NCBI GenBank assembly: GCA_035515795.1
Contig: DATJAY010000039.1
Location: 1 to 64,000 of the forward strand
DNA: 64,000 bases
From: Candidatus Acidiferrales bacterium
GTDB lineage: Bacteria; Bacteroidota; Ignavibacteria; Kryptoniales; JAKASW01
Direction of reading: 5' to 3'
The notes under the pieces were generated by a model. That model was given only the letters and a program-made list of their open reading frames with translations. It did no database searches and was not told the DNA's origin. The stretch's first letter is position 1. Each line of letters begins with the position of its first letter. Position numbers and translations under genes: made by a program. This document shows positions 8,323 to 17,539 of this stretch, piece after piece.

Positions 8323-9249
8323 ATGTCATTAGCGATAAAATCTACGAATCTTACGAAAACATTCGGAAGCTTTACCGCGGTGGATGCGATTTCGTTCGAG
8401 GTCGAAGAAGGGAAAATCGTCGGCTTCATTGGCGCGAACGGAGCCGGAAAGACTACGACCATAAAGATGCTGTGTGGACTTACTAAACCGACGTCCGGTG
8501 AAGCCATGGTTGCGGGTTATGACGTAGCGCACCATCCCGAGCAGGTCCGGCAAAGCATCGGCTATATGTCGCAGAGATTTTCGCTGTACCATGATCTGAC
8601 GGTAAGAGAGAATATAGAATTTTACGGCGGCGTCTACGGACTCCGCAACAACGAACTGAAAAAAAGGCTGGATTGGGTCGTGGAGGTCGCTGATTTGAAA
8701 GGGAGAGAAGACATTTTGACGAAGGATCTCCCGCTCGGATGGAGACAGAGGCTTGCGCTGGGATGTGCGGTATTGCACGAGCCGAAAGTCGTCTTTTTAG
8801 ATGAACCGACAAGCGGTGTCGATCCGGTAATTCGGGACAAATTCTGGCAATTGATCGGCAGGCTCTCTCAAGAGGGAGCGACTATTGTCGTTACCACTCA
8901 TCATCTTGAAGAAGCGGAGTTCTGTGAAAGCATTATTATGATGCATCTCGGAAAAATCGTAGTGCAGGGATCGCCGGAAACGATTAGGAAGCAGTTTTCC
9001 AATTTACCTTTGTTTGAAATTGAAACTCTGCAGGCGCTGCGGGTTTTTAATTTGCTTGAACCGGAGCCATGGATTTCGGAGGCAGCAGTTTTCGGAGGGA
9101 GCGTTCATGTCTACGCCGAGGGGAACGATCCAATCGGTGCCATCGAACGACTCTTGAAGAAAAACCAGATCGAAAAATACACGATCGCGAAGGCCGCCCC
9201 GACACTTGAAGACATTTTCATAAATGCGAACAAAGCCGGGGTGAAGTGA
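8323..9249 (+). CDS. ABC transporter ATPase, YbhF C-half-like (degenerate signature)
   Basis: A 308-residue ATPase, second nucleotide-binding subunit of the pump. Walker A GANGAGKTT, Walker B VVFLDEPTSGVD and H-loop TTHHLEEAE are intact, but the signature is LPLGWRQR instead of LSGGQ. This complements the first ATPase, which has a good signature and no H-loop histidine. The two together should give one consensus and one degenerate ATP site. A ~90-residue C-terminal extension follows. The gene lies 28 bp after the TolC-like gene and 45 bp before the first permease. Confidence 0.9.
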   Translation: MSLAIKSTNLTKTFGSFTAVDAISFEVEEGKIVGFIGANGAGKTTTIKMLCGLTKPTSGEAMVAGYDVAHHPEQVRQSIGYMSQRFSLYHDLTVRENIEFYGGVYGLRNNELKKRLDWVVEVADLKGREDILTKDLPLGWRQRLALGCAVLHEPKVVFLDEPTSGVDPVIRDKFWQLIGRLSQEGATIVVTTHHLEEAEFCESIIMMHLGKIVVQGSPETIRKQFSNLPLFEIETLQALRVFNLLEPEPWISEAAVFGGSVHVYAEGNDPIGAIERLLKKNQIEKYTIAKAAPTLEDIFINANKAGVK

Positions 9250-9294
9250 TAAAGACGCAGCGGCATAAAATAGAGTTGTGTATTATTCAATTTT

Positions 9295-10425
9295 ATGTTT
9301 GAAAATATACTGACAATTTACACAAAAGAGTTCCGCCAGCTTAAACGCGACAGGTTGACCCTCGCAGCAATTATTTTTACGCCTGTGATGATGCTCCTGC
9401 TGTATGGATACGCACTCAATTTCGACGTAAAGCACGTGAGGCTGGGCCTGCTTGATGAATCGCATTCGAAAGAAAGTCGGGAATTGGCTCAGAAGTTTTT
9501 CAGCACGGAATATTTCGATTTCGCGGGAAATGTGCCGGAAGAACCTGCGATTGATAAATACATCCAGGACGGGAAGGCTGCGGCCGTTATGGTCATTCCC
9601 CGGGACTATGCGAAAGACATCTTGCTCGGTCGGAGCACGGAAATACAAATTGTGGTCGATGGAACAAATTCAAACAACGCTACCATCATTTTGGGCTACG
9701 TCGATGGAATAGTTCAGAACTATTCCCAGGATTTGACGGTGAATTATATGAATCAAAAAGGCTTTTCAATTTCACCGGGAGCGATAGATTTTCGGCCGAG
9801 AGTCTACTATAATCCGGAATTGCAAAGTATGAAGTACCTCGTGCCGGGTCTCGTGGCTTTTATCTTGATGGTGCTGACGATGCTGGTCCCCGCAATTTCA
9901 ATCGTGCGTGAAAAGGAACGCGGCACCATGGAACACATTCTTCTTGCGCCCGTGAGATCGTTGGAAGTAATACTCGGGAAAACGTTCCTATATTTTATTT
10001 TGTCTTTATTGGCGACGGTCGCAGTGATCACAGTCGGTGTCATCCTTTTCGGGATACCGATAAGAGGGAGTATTTTTCTGCTTGGATTCGTGACCATTCT
10101 ATTCTTGATTGCTAGTCTCGGAATAGGAATTCTTATATCGACGGTTACGGTAAACCAGGCGCAAGCCTATTTGGCTGCCGGGGCACTTGGATTTTTGCCG
10201 AACATGATCCTGTCGGGATTTATTTTCCCGATCAGTAGTATGCCCTTCTGGCTGCGATGCATAACTTATATTTTTCCCGGGCGATACTTCATCGCTTCGT
10301 TGAGGGCGATACTGCTGAAAGGTGCGGGTATCCTGAGTATTTGGGACCAGATCTTACCTATGGTTCTCATTCTTGTCATCGTGCTCATAACTGCATCGAG
10401 ACGTATGGCGACGAAAGGTATCTGA
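9295..10425 (+). CDS. ABC-2 type transporter permease (YbhS-like)
   Basis: Inner-membrane permease of 376 residues with the classic ABC-2 layout: a cytoplasmic start with the KEFRQLKRDR motif, a first membrane helix, a ~150-residue extracytoplasmic domain, and five C-terminal helices. The conserved REKERGTMEHILLAPV coupling segment sits before helix 3, and the family hallmark SGFIFPISSMP is near the end. It pairs with the permease encoded at 10427, from which it is separated by a single base. Substrate unknown; YbhFSR relatives are linked to drug or cation export. Confidence 0.92.
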   Translation: MFENILTIYTKEFRQLKRDRLTLAAIIFTPVMMLLLYGYALNFDVKHVRLGLLDESHSKESRELAQKFFSTEYFDFAGNVPEEPAIDKYIQDGKAAAVMVIPRDYAKDILLGRSTEIQIVVDGTNSNNATIILGYVDGIVQNYSQDLTVNYMNQKGFSISPGAIDFRPRVYYNPELQSMKYLVPGLVAFILMVLTMLVPAISIVREKERGTMEHILLAPVRSLEVILGKTFLYFILSLLATVAVITVGVILFGIPIRGSIFLLGFVTILFLIASLGIGILISTVTVNQAQAYLAAGALGFLPNMILSGFIFPISSMPFWLRCITYIFPGRYFIASLRAILLKGAGILSIWDQILPMVLILVIVLITASRRMATKGI

Positions 10426-10426
10426 C

Positions 10427-11563
10427 ATGAAAAGAGTGTTTCACGTTGTAAGAAAAGAATTTCTTCAAATGAAAAGAGACCGCAGAATGGTCGGAATGCT
10501 TTTCGCGGCCCCGATCCTTCAGCTGGTTCTTCTCGGATATGCTGCTTCGCTGGATATAAAGAATATACCTATGGTCGTCTGCGACCTGGATAACAGTAAA
10601 CAAAGCAGAGAGTTAATCGAGCATTATTCCGGTTCCGGATATTTCAACCTGGTCGGCAATACACAGGATATTAACGACATAGACAGCTACTTCCAGAGCG
10701 GCAGGGCGGGAATCGCTCTTATAGTCCCTGTTAACTTTGGCCGCGACTTATTAGCTGGAAGGAATCCGCAGCTTGCAGTGGCTGCCGATGGATCGGATTC
10801 GAACACCGGTGGAATAGGTTTGAGCTACGCAAGCAACATTGCCTTGAGCTATGCGCGGAGCATACTGGTACAACGTGCAGAAAAGCTCAATGTTATAAAA
10901 AATCCCGACGATCTGCCGCAGGTGAGTGCACAGACAAGATCCTGGTATAATCAAGATTTGAAGAGCGTGTATTTCATGGTGCCGGGTGTCCTTGTAATGG
11001 TATTGATGCTGGTTATGACTGTTATCAGCGCCATGGCGATAGTAAAGGAAAAAGAAGCCGGCACGATCGAGCAGATAGTTGTTACGCCGCTGAGCGATCT
11101 GGAATTTATTCTCGGGAAGATGATCCCGTTCACGGCGACAGGGTTTATCCAGGTATCTCTGGTTCTCATCGTTGCTGTTTTCTTTTTCAAGATACCGTTG
11201 ACAGGAAGCCTCCCTGCCCTGCTTTCGTTGAGTATTCTGTTTGTTATCGTAGGTCTTGGTCTTGGAATATTTGTCTCCTCAATCTCAAAAACTCAGCAGC
11301 AAGCAACGATGACGGCTCAATTCTTATTATTGTTTCCGATGCTGATACTCTCCGGATTCATATTTCCCATAGAGAATATGCCGAAGTTTTTTCAGTACCT
11401 GACTTATTTAATCCCGATGAGATACGCGCTTGAAATTGTGCGCGGAATATTTTTGAAGGGAGATAGCTTCGGTGACCTTATCCCGCAAACCATTGCACTA
11501 CTCATCATCGGCAGCGTCGTTCTTTCGTTGAGTGTGAACAGGTTCAGAAGGTCACTGAGATGA
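10427..11563 (+). CDS. ABC-2 type transporter permease (YbhR-like)
   Basis: Second permease of the pump, 378 residues, with the same topology as its neighbour: KEFLQMKRDRRM start, one helix, an extracytoplasmic domain, then five helices with KEKEAGTIEQIVVTPL and SGFIFPIENMP. The two permeases differ clearly, as expected for a heterodimer. It is the last gene of the tetR-adaptor-ATPase-tolC-ATPase-permease-permease operon. It is followed by 84 bp of convergent spacer containing a 12-bp palindrome (ATCGCCGGCGAT, 11565-11576) but no clear terminator. Confidence 0.92.
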   Translation: MKRVFHVVRKEFLQMKRDRRMVGMLFAAPILQLVLLGYAASLDIKNIPMVVCDLDNSKQSRELIEHYSGSGYFNLVGNTQDINDIDSYFQSGRAGIALIVPVNFGRDLLAGRNPQLAVAADGSDSNTGGIGLSYASNIALSYARSILVQRAEKLNVIKNPDDLPQVSAQTRSWYNQDLKSVYFMVPGVLVMVLMLVMTVISAMAIVKEKEAGTIEQIVVTPLSDLEFILGKMIPFTATGFIQVSLVLIVAVFFFKIPLTGSLPALLSLSILFVIVGLGLGIFVSSISKTQQQATMTAQFLLLFPMLILSGFIFPIENMPKFFQYLTYLIPMRYALEIVRGIFLKGDSFGDLIPQTIALLIIGSVVLSLSVNRFRRSLR

Positions 11564-11647
11564 CATCGCCGGCGATCTACAATCGATGATTTACGATCCT
11601 GTATCGCGGGCACACATCGTGAGTCTTCGATATCAAATCTTTAATTC

Positions 11648-12178
11648 TTACGCGCCCTCGCGCTCGGTCGTGGTTCGCAGACGTCTTGTCGGTATATTAA
11701 GGACATCTTCCGGAAAATATTCAGAGAGGAATGCGACTGCATCCTTAATTGAAATGACTCCAATCGGTTCACTTCTCTCATTTACAATAGGAATGTGCCT
11801 GTATCCGTCGATGTGCATCAGATTCAACGCATGCCCGATCGAATCATCCATCTGCAGACTTTCCGGATCCTCCGTCGAAAAGTCGGAGACCGCGATGCTT
11901 TTGAGGTCATTCAATTTGCCGGCCACTTTATATAATAAATCCCTCTCGGTAAAAATACCCGTGAGTTTGTTTGATTCTGCCAAAAGCACGCAGCCTATCT
12001 TGTGTCTCTGCATCTCCTCAACGACTTTTTGAACTGGAGTCGAAGGGGGAACAGCTATTGCTTCCTGAAGCTTCAATGCTTTTATCGGCAATCTGAGAAC
12101 CTCATTTGATAGCACCTTCGCACGCCGCCGTGGGTCTTCGTACATCTCTTGAAGCTCATCGTTCAATTCTTCTGTCAT
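11648..12178 (-). CDS. CBS-domain pair protein
   Basis: A 176-residue protein made of two CBS domains (residues ~38-95 and ~103-160) after a short charged N-terminus. Recognisable pieces are VEEMQRHKIGCVLLAESNKLTGIFTERDLLYK and GYRHIPIVNERSEPIGVISIKDAVAFL. Such Bateman modules bind adenosine nucleotides and usually control a partner protein. No enzyme domain is attached. GuaB, which has its own CBS pair, is 1.4 kb away on the other strand; I see no evidence of a link. A GGAGGAG ribosome-binding site precedes the ATG and a promoter lies at 12231-12259. Confidence 0.88.
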   Translation of the reverse strand: MTEELNDELQEMYEDPRRRAKVLSNEVLRLPIKALKLQEAIAVPPSTPVQKVVEEMQRHKIGCVLLAESNKLTGIFTERDLLYKVAGKLNDLKSIAVSDFSTEDPESLQMDDSIGHALNLMHIDGYRHIPIVNERSEPIGVISIKDAVAFLSEYFPEDVLNIPTRRLRTTTEREGA

Positions 12179-12230
12179 GGTGCTCCTCCGTCATTAAATC
12201 AGAAACGAAATTCAAACTTCTTGCATTTAG

Positions 12231-12259
12231 AAGCTAAAGAATTCGGAATTGAATTTCAA
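12231..12259 (-). promoter_or_regulatory. Promoter for the CBS-domain gene
   Basis: On the minus strand TTGAAA (12259-12254) and TAGCTT (12236-12231) are 17 bp apart, matching the TTG-N20-TAnnTT pattern seen at other gene starts in this window. The start codon of the CBS gene is about 50 bp downstream. Confidence 0.5.
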
Positions 12260-12304
12260 ATTTCATGTTCGAAAATATCTTGAAGGCGGCGCTCGGCCGT
12301 CTCC

Positions 12305-12333
12305 TTGATTTTCTTTGATTTCTTGGTTAATAT
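12305..12333 (+). promoter_or_regulatory. Promoter for the glutaryl-CoA dehydrogenase-like gene
   Basis: TTGATT (12305-12310) and TAATAT (12328-12333) with 17-bp spacing. The predicted start (~12340) lies just before a small hairpin with a T-run (12348-12367), ahead of the ATG at 12410. It is divergent from the CBS-gene promoter at 12231-12259. Confidence 0.45.
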
Positions 12334-12347
12334 TTTGTCTAGTTCAG

Positions 12348-12367
12348 TCCGCTTAATGCGGATTTTT
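12348..12367 (+). terminator. Small hairpin plus T-run in a leader (attenuator-like or weak terminator)
   Basis: TCCGC (12348-12352), loop TTAAT, GCGGA (12358-12362), then five T. Only 5 bp of stem, so weak. No plus-strand gene ends just upstream, and it lies between a predicted promoter and the gene it serves, so leader attenuation or 5'-end protection are both possible. Confidence 0.3.
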
Positions 12368-12409
12368 AGTAATTAACGAAATGCTCCTACCCACTATGTT
12401 GAGATCGTG

Positions 12410-13573
12410 ATGTTCGGCGGCGTCGACTATTTCAAAACCGAAGATCTTCTATCCACGGAAGAGAAGCTGATCAGAGACGCCGTGCGAGACTTCGTGTCTC
12501 AGGAAATAACTCCGATTATCGAAATGCATTATCGAGAAGGAACATTTCCGGTTCATCTCGTCAAGAAGATGGGCGAACTCGGATTCCTCGGCTCAACTCT
12601 TCCCACGAAGTACGGCTGCGCAGAACTCAACAATATCTCATATGGACTAATCATGCAGGAACTCGAACACTGCGATTCGAGCATCCGGAGTTTTGTGTCC
12701 GTGCAAAGCAGCCTTGTCATGTACCCGATTTTTGCGTTCGGCTCCGATGCGCAAAAGGAATATTGGCTGCCGCGGCTGGCAAAAGGGGAGGCGGTCGGCT
12801 GCTTTGGTTTGTCGGAACCCGATCACGGCTCGGATCCGGGGGCTATGATTACTCATGCAGAGAAAAAGGGTGACGGATATATCTTAAACGGGGCAAAGAT
12901 GTGGATTACGAACGGGACAATTTCCGACGTTGCCGTCGTGTGGGCGAAACTCGACGGCAAGATTAGAGGTTTTCTGGTCGAGAAAGGCACGGCGGGATTC
13001 TCTGCGCCTGAAATGAGAGGTAAGCATTCTCTCCGGGCGTCGATCACAAGTGAACTCGTTTTTCAAGATTGCGAAATACCCGGCAAAAATCTTCTGCCGG
13101 AATCGGACGGATTGAAATCCCCGTTGATGTGCCTCGATCAGGCTCGCTACGGAATCGCTTGGGGAGCAACCGGTGCAGCAGCGGCGTGTTACGAGACGGC
13201 TTTGAACTATGCGAAATCGAGAATTCAATTTGGCAAACCTATCTCTGCATTTCAGATGACTCAAGAGAAGCTGGTATTCATGCTGACGGAAATAACCAAA
13301 GCTCAGCTTTTAAATTATCAGCTCGGAAGGTTAAAAGACCAGGGGAAAGCAAAGCCTTCACAGATTTCCATGGCCAAGCGGAACAATGTCCATTTTGCGC
13401 TGGAGATCGCTCGTGTTGCAAGAACCATTCTCGGTGCAAACGGGATCCTGGATGAATATCCGATCATGCGCCACATGGCAAACCTTGAGAGCGTCTATAC
13501 TTACGAAGGTACCCACGATATTCATACATTAATTATCGGAAATGATATTACAGGAAATCAAGCCTTCACTTGA
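12410..13573 (+). CDS. Acyl-CoA dehydrogenase, glutaryl-CoA dehydrogenase type
   Basis: A 387-residue flavoenzyme. The sequence resembles glutaryl-CoA dehydrogenases: VQSSLVMYPIFAFGSDAQK, FGLSEPDHGSDPGAM, GAKMWITNG, LRASITSELVFQDCEIP and the C-terminal YEGTHDIHTLIIGNDITG, in which the Glu is the catalytic base. The family oxidises and decarboxylates glutaryl-CoA to crotonyl-CoA in lysine and tryptophan breakdown, passing electrons to ETF. I favour the ATG at 12410 over the adjacent GTG at 12407. It is followed 14 bp later by guaB. No other genes of the pathway are in the window, so the substrate is inferred from family resemblance only. Confidence 0.85.
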   Translation: MFGGVDYFKTEDLLSTEEKLIRDAVRDFVSQEITPIIEMHYREGTFPVHLVKKMGELGFLGSTLPTKYGCAELNNISYGLIMQELEHCDSSIRSFVSVQSSLVMYPIFAFGSDAQKEYWLPRLAKGEAVGCFGLSEPDHGSDPGAMITHAEKKGDGYILNGAKMWITNGTISDVAVVWAKLDGKIRGFLVEKGTAGFSAPEMRGKHSLRASITSELVFQDCEIPGKNLLPESDGLKSPLMCLDQARYGIAWGATGAAAACYETALNYAKSRIQFGKPISAFQMTQEKLVFMLTEITKAQLLNYQLGRLKDQGKAKPSQISMAKRNNVHFALEIARVARTILGANGILDEYPIMRHMANLESVYTYEGTHDIHTLIIGNDITGNQAFT

Positions 13574-13587
13574 TGGAGAAAATCTAA

Positions 13588-15054
13588 ATGAAAATTGGAA
13601 GAAAGATTACCGGCGATGCATTGACGTTTGACGATGTCCTCTTAATTCCGAATTATTCCACCGTCCTGCCGCGTGAAACGGATGTGCGGACGCGCTTGAC
13701 GAAAAAAGTCTGGCTTAATATTCCTCTTGTCAGCGCTGCTATGGATACCGTCACAGAAGGAGAACTCGCCATTGCGCTTGCGCGTGAAGGCGGCATCGGG
13801 ATCATTCACAAGAATTTTTCCATCGAGCAGCAGGCAAAGGAGGTTTCTCTTGTAAAGCGCTCGGAAAGCGGAATGATCGATGATCCGATCAAGCTGGAAC
13901 CCGATCGACCAATCCGTGAAGCCGTTGCCTTGATGAATCAATATCATATTTCCGGTATTCCTATCGTGAATGGAGAGCGACTCGTCGGCATTCTTACAAA
14001 TAGAGATTTGCGATTCGTCGATGACCATGACCGGAAAATCAGCGAGTACATGACGAAAGACCATCTTGTTACCGCGAGGGTCGGCACTACACTGGAGGAT
14101 GCCGAGAAAATTCTCCAGAAGCATAAAGTGGAAAAGCTTCCTGTTGTAGATTCGTCAGGCAGGCTGCGTGGCATGATAACTTACAAAGACATTCAAAAGA
14201 AAAAGAGCTTCCCGAATGCCTGTAAAGATGGACGGGGCAGACTGCGCGTCGGAGCAGCCGTCGGAGTGAAATCGGAAACGGTGGAGCGTGTTGAAGCTTT
14301 AGCTAAAGCCGGGGCGGACGTCGTCATTGTCGATACGGCTCATGGACACTCCCGCGGTGTCATAAACATGGTGAGGGAATTGAAAAAGAAATTTCCGCAA
14401 TTGCAGTTAGTTGCCGGGAATGTCGGGACGCGTGATGGCACGGTCGAATTGATTAAGGCAGGTGTCGATGCGGTGAAAGTGGGAATTGGACCGGGCAGCA
14501 TTTGCACGACCCGCGTCGTGGCAGGCATCGGGATTCCGCAAATAACTGGTGTAATGGAATGCGCCGCCGCTGCTGCCAAATATGACGTACCGATAATCGC
14601 CGATGGTGGAATTAAACAGACGGGCGATATTGCGAAAGCAATCGCGGCCGGTGCGGACTCCGTGATGATCGGAAATTTGTTTGCAGGCGTGGAAGAAAGC
14701 CCCGGTGAGAAAGTTCTGTACGAAGGGAGAGCTTACAAAACTTATCGCGGCATGGGTTCGCTTCAAGCGATGAAGGCCGGGAGCAGCGATAGATATTTTC
14801 AGGATGTTGAGGACGACATAAAAAAGCTTGTTCCCGAAGGAATCGAAGGACGGGTTCCATATCGAGGTCCACTCAGCGACACGGTTTATCAGATGGTGGG
14901 GGGACTGCGAGCGGCAATGGGCTACGTAGGGTGCAAGAACATTCAAGAGTTGAAAAAAAATGGAAGGTTTGTGAGGATAACTTCTGCCGGACTCACAGAG
15001 AGTCATCCTCATGATGTCGATATAGTTCAAGAGGCTCCTAACTACCGCGTATGA
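13588..15054 (+). CDS. guaB: Inosine-5'-monophosphate dehydrogenase
   Basis: A 488-residue IMPDH, normal bacterial length. It converts IMP to XMP with NAD+, the committed step of GTP synthesis. Barrel start [18 protein letters not shown], a CBS pair at residues ~95-205, the IMP/NAD motifs [11 protein letters not shown] and AGNVGT, the catalytic loop [13 protein letters not shown] with the active-site Cys, and the GMGSL...RYFQ flap followed by EGRVPYRG. All key residues are visible. Its stop overlaps the following peptidase start (ATGA). Confidence 0.97.
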   Translation: MKIGRKITGDALTFDDVLLIPNYSTVLPRETDVRTRLTKKVWLNIPLVSAAMDTVTEGELAIALAREGGIGIIHKNFSIEQQAKEVSLVKRSESGMIDDPIKLEPDRPIREAVALMNQYHISGIPIVNGERLVGILTNRDLRFVDDHDRKISEYMTKDHLVTARVGTTLEDAEKILQKHKVEKLPVVDSSGRLRGMITYKDIQKKKSFPNACKDGRGRLRVGAAVGVKSETVERVEALAKAGADVVIVDTAHGHSRGVINMVRELKKKFPQLQLVAGNVGTRDGTVELIKAGVDAVKVGIGPGSICTTRVVAGIGIPQITGVMECAAAAAKYDVPIIADGGIKQTGDIAKAIAAGADSVMIGNLFAGVEESPGEKVLYEGRAYKTYRGMGSLQAMKAGSSDRYFQDVEDDIKKLVPEGIEGRVPYRGPLSDTVYQMVGGLRAAMGYVGCKNIQELKKNGRFVRITSAGLTESHPHDVDIVQEAPNYRV

Positions 15055-16199
15055 CATACTCGGATAGCTCGGTCCTCAGTTCGAATCTCCAGAAGCAATC
15101 ATTGGCTTCGATAAAGAGTCTCCAAACGTACATCCGCAAGAATCGCCTGGACGCCTTCTTTCTTGCCGACATTTCGAATGTCAGGTATCTCACGACGTTC
15201 AGCGGCACAGCCGGGTTTTGTCTTGTTTTCTCCGACGCCGCCTATTTCCTGACGGATTTTCGCTACAAAGGCCAGGCGAAAGAGGAAGTAATCAGCTGTA
15301 AGATAGAAATTTTCAGCGGGAAGCTTTTCGATTACCTTGGCAGAAATTTTTTCAGGACGCGGGCGCGGAAACAATTCTCTGTAGGAATAGAAGATACTCT
15401 CTCGATTGATGCACATTCGAAACTGAGCGAGGTGTTGCAAAACTGCAGACTTGTAAAAACAAGCGGCGTTGTCGAGAAACTTGCTTCAGTCAAATCTGAA
15501 CCGGAGGTCGAAAGGATTAAGAATGCCTGCTCGGTTAGCGGAACCGCACTTGACCTTCTAGTTCAAGAAAACTGGCTGGGAAAGAGGGAAAAAGATTTGT
15601 CCGCGACTCTCGAATTCAACCAGAAGATCCTCGGCGCATCGAAAGAGTCGTTTGATACAATTGTGGCCGGAGGACCGCGAGGCGCGTTGCCTCATGGTGT
15701 TGCGTCCGATAGAGGGATTGAAGACAACGAGTTTGTCACGATTGATTTTGGATGCGTCTATGATGGATATTCATCCGATATCACGAGGACATTTCAAACA
15801 GGTTCGCGGATCAATGCGAAGCTGGAAAAGATTTTTCAAGTGGTTTATGATGCCCAAAGGAAAGGGATTGATGCTGCACATCCAGGCACTGCAGCCCGGA
15901 AGGTTGACAAAGCTGCCAGAGATTACATTGAAAAGAAAGGTTACGGCAAATATTTCGGCCATGGTCTAGGCCATGGCATTGGACTGCGGGTTCATGAGTT
16001 GCCGAGAATATCCAAGATCAGTGAAGATGTGCTCGAGGTAGGGAACGTCATCACGATCGAACCCGGCATTTATATCCCGAAATTAGGAGGAGTAAGAATC
16101 GAGGACGATTTCCTCGTGACGAAAGACGGACTCGAACAACTTTCACATTTTTCAAAAGATAGGGACTACTATTTAGCTCATGGCTCGTGGATGCCATAG
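15051..16199 (+). CDS. M24 family aminopeptidase (Xaa-Pro aminopeptidase-like)
   Basis: A 382-residue metallopeptidase of the creatinase/aminopeptidase-P fold that removes an N-terminal residue before proline in related enzymes. Residues ~20-140 are the creatinase N-terminal domain ([26 protein letters not shown]). The pita-bread domain has all five metal ligands in context: [37 protein letters not shown] and VRIEDDFLV. The start overlaps the guaB stop by 4 bp. No signal peptide, so cytoplasmic. Confidence 0.93.
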   Translation: MTYSDSSVLSSNLQKQSLASIKSLQTYIRKNRLDAFFLADISNVRYLTTFSGTAGFCLVFSDAAYFLTDFRYKGQAKEEVISCKIEIFSGKLFDYLGRNFFRTRARKQFSVGIEDTLSIDAHSKLSEVLQNCRLVKTSGVVEKLASVKSEPEVERIKNACSVSGTALDLLVQENWLGKREKDLSATLEFNQKILGASKESFDTIVAGGPRGALPHGVASDRGIEDNEFVTIDFGCVYDGYSSDITRTFQTGSRINAKLEKIFQVVYDAQRKGIDAAHPGTAARKVDKAARDYIEKKGYGKYFGHGLGHGIGLRVHELPRISKISEDVLEVGNVITIEPGIYIPKLGGVRIEDDFLVTKDGLEQLSHFSKDRDYYLAHGSWMP

Positions 16200-16222
16200 C
16201 GATACGAAAGGATTTCAAATGA

Positions 16223-17539
16223 ATGGCAAATAAGGTACTGGTTGTGGCCTATTATTTCCCGCCGATGGGATTGAGCGGCGTTCAGAGAACACTCAAGTTT
16301 GTCAAGTATTTGCCGAATTACGGCTGGGAGCCCACCGTTTTGACTATCACGCCGACGGCGTATTACGCTTTAGACTACGGTATGCTGCGCGAACTTACCG
16401 AAAGTAATGTCAGAACCGTCAGGACAAATTCGCTCGATCCAACTCGACTTTTCGAGAGTGGGAAACCGGTTAAGATGCCGCACGAGAAGCTCAGAAATTT
16501 TTTCAGCGCGATAAGTCAGGCAATCTTCCTTCCGGACAACAAAATCGGATGGAAGCATGAAGCGATTAAGGCCGGAAGAAAACTTCTTCAACAGGAAGAG
16601 TTTAACGTCATCTTCTCGACAGCGCCTCCTTATACCTGCCATCTTATCGGTGCAGCGCTGTCAAAGGAATTCAGTGTACCTCTTGTCGTAGATTTCAGGG
16701 ATTCATGGGTTGATAATCCTTTACATTTCTACCTCACCCCGTTGCACAAATTGATGCACCAGATACTCGAAAAGAAGGTGTTGAAGACTTCAAATCGAAT
16801 AATTACGATCAATCGCAGAATAAAAGAGCTGATGCTTCGTCGTTATCGGTTTCTCAACTATAATGACATCGCTATAATCCCGCAAGGTTACGATCCGGAA
16901 GATTTTCACGTCGATAACCCGCTCAAGCTGCCGGTCTCCAAGCGAATGAGATTCACGTATGCCGGCACATTTTATCGCAATCGAACGCCGAAATATTTCC
17001 TTCGGGCATTATCGGAAGTTGTGAAGGAAAATCCGAAATTGAAAAGCAAGATTGAAGCTGTTTTCATCGGGAAATTCAGGAAAGAGAATCTTACAATGGT
17101 TGAATCGCTCGGGCTGGCTGACGTTGTCAAGGTTTTCGGATACTTAGATCATAAATCCACGGTCAGGTATTTGATTACCAGCGATGTGTTATGGATGACG
17201 ATCGGCAACGGGAAGGGTGAAGATCAGATATCAACCGGAAAACTTTATGAGTACGTCGGAAGCAGGAAACCAGTACTTGGACTTGTCCCAGATGGCATTG
17301 CAAAAGCCACGATACTCGAATCCGGCGCAGGAAAGGCACTGGATCCTGATGATGTTCCTGGAATTAAAAAGGCCATTCTGGAGTACTATGAATTGTGGGA
17401 GAAAAGGGCGCTACCTGAGATTTCCATCGAGTTTGCGCAAAATTTTGATCGAGTAAGATTGTCGGGAGAGCTTGCGCGCGAGTTGGCATTTCAGCTCGAT
17501 TACAGGGGATCTTATGTTAAAGTAGGAGTTGAAAAATGA
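16223..17539 (+). CDS. Glycosyltransferase (GT4-like, GT-B fold)
   Basis: A 438-residue protein that looks like a GT-B glycosyltransferase. The N-terminal domain opens with LVVAYYFPPMGLSGVQRTLKFVKYLP and contains a VVDFRDSW segment; the C-terminal domain has TYAGTFYRNRTPKYFLRAL, a VKVFGYLDH nucleotide-sugar-proximal segment and STGKLYEYVGSRKPVLGLVP, where an E/Y pair normally contacts the donor. The acceptor is unknown; similar genes take part in surface polysaccharide synthesis. An ATG at 16219 is out of frame; the ATG at 16223 is used. Ends with an ATGA overlap onto purD. Confidence 0.82.
   Translation: MANKVLVVAYYFPPMGLSGVQRTLKFVKYLPNYGWEPTVLTITPTAYYALDYGMLRELTESNVRTVRTNSLDPTRLFESGKPVKMPHEKLRNFFSAISQAIFLPDNKIGWKHEAIKAGRKLLQQEEFNVIFSTAPPYTCHLIGAALSKEFSVPLVVDFRDSWVDNPLHFYLTPLHKLMHQILEKKVLKTSNRIITINRRIKELMLRRYRFLNYNDIAIIPQGYDPEDFHVDNPLKLPVSKRMRFTYAGTFYRNRTPKYFLRALSEVVKENPKLKSKIEAVFIGKFRKENLTMVESLGLADVVKVFGYLDHKSTVRYLITSDVLWMTIGNGKGEDQISTGKLYEYVGSRKPVLGLVPDGIAKATILESGAGKALDPDDVPGIKKAILEYYELWEKRALPEISIEFAQNFDRVRLSGELARELAFQLDYRGSYVKVGVEK

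Noticed and set aside
11565-11576. ATCGCCGGCGAT palindrome between the last permease gene and the CBS gene
   Set aside because: Cannot form a hairpin with a proper loop and has no T-run, so not a terminator; operator role has no support between convergent gene ends.
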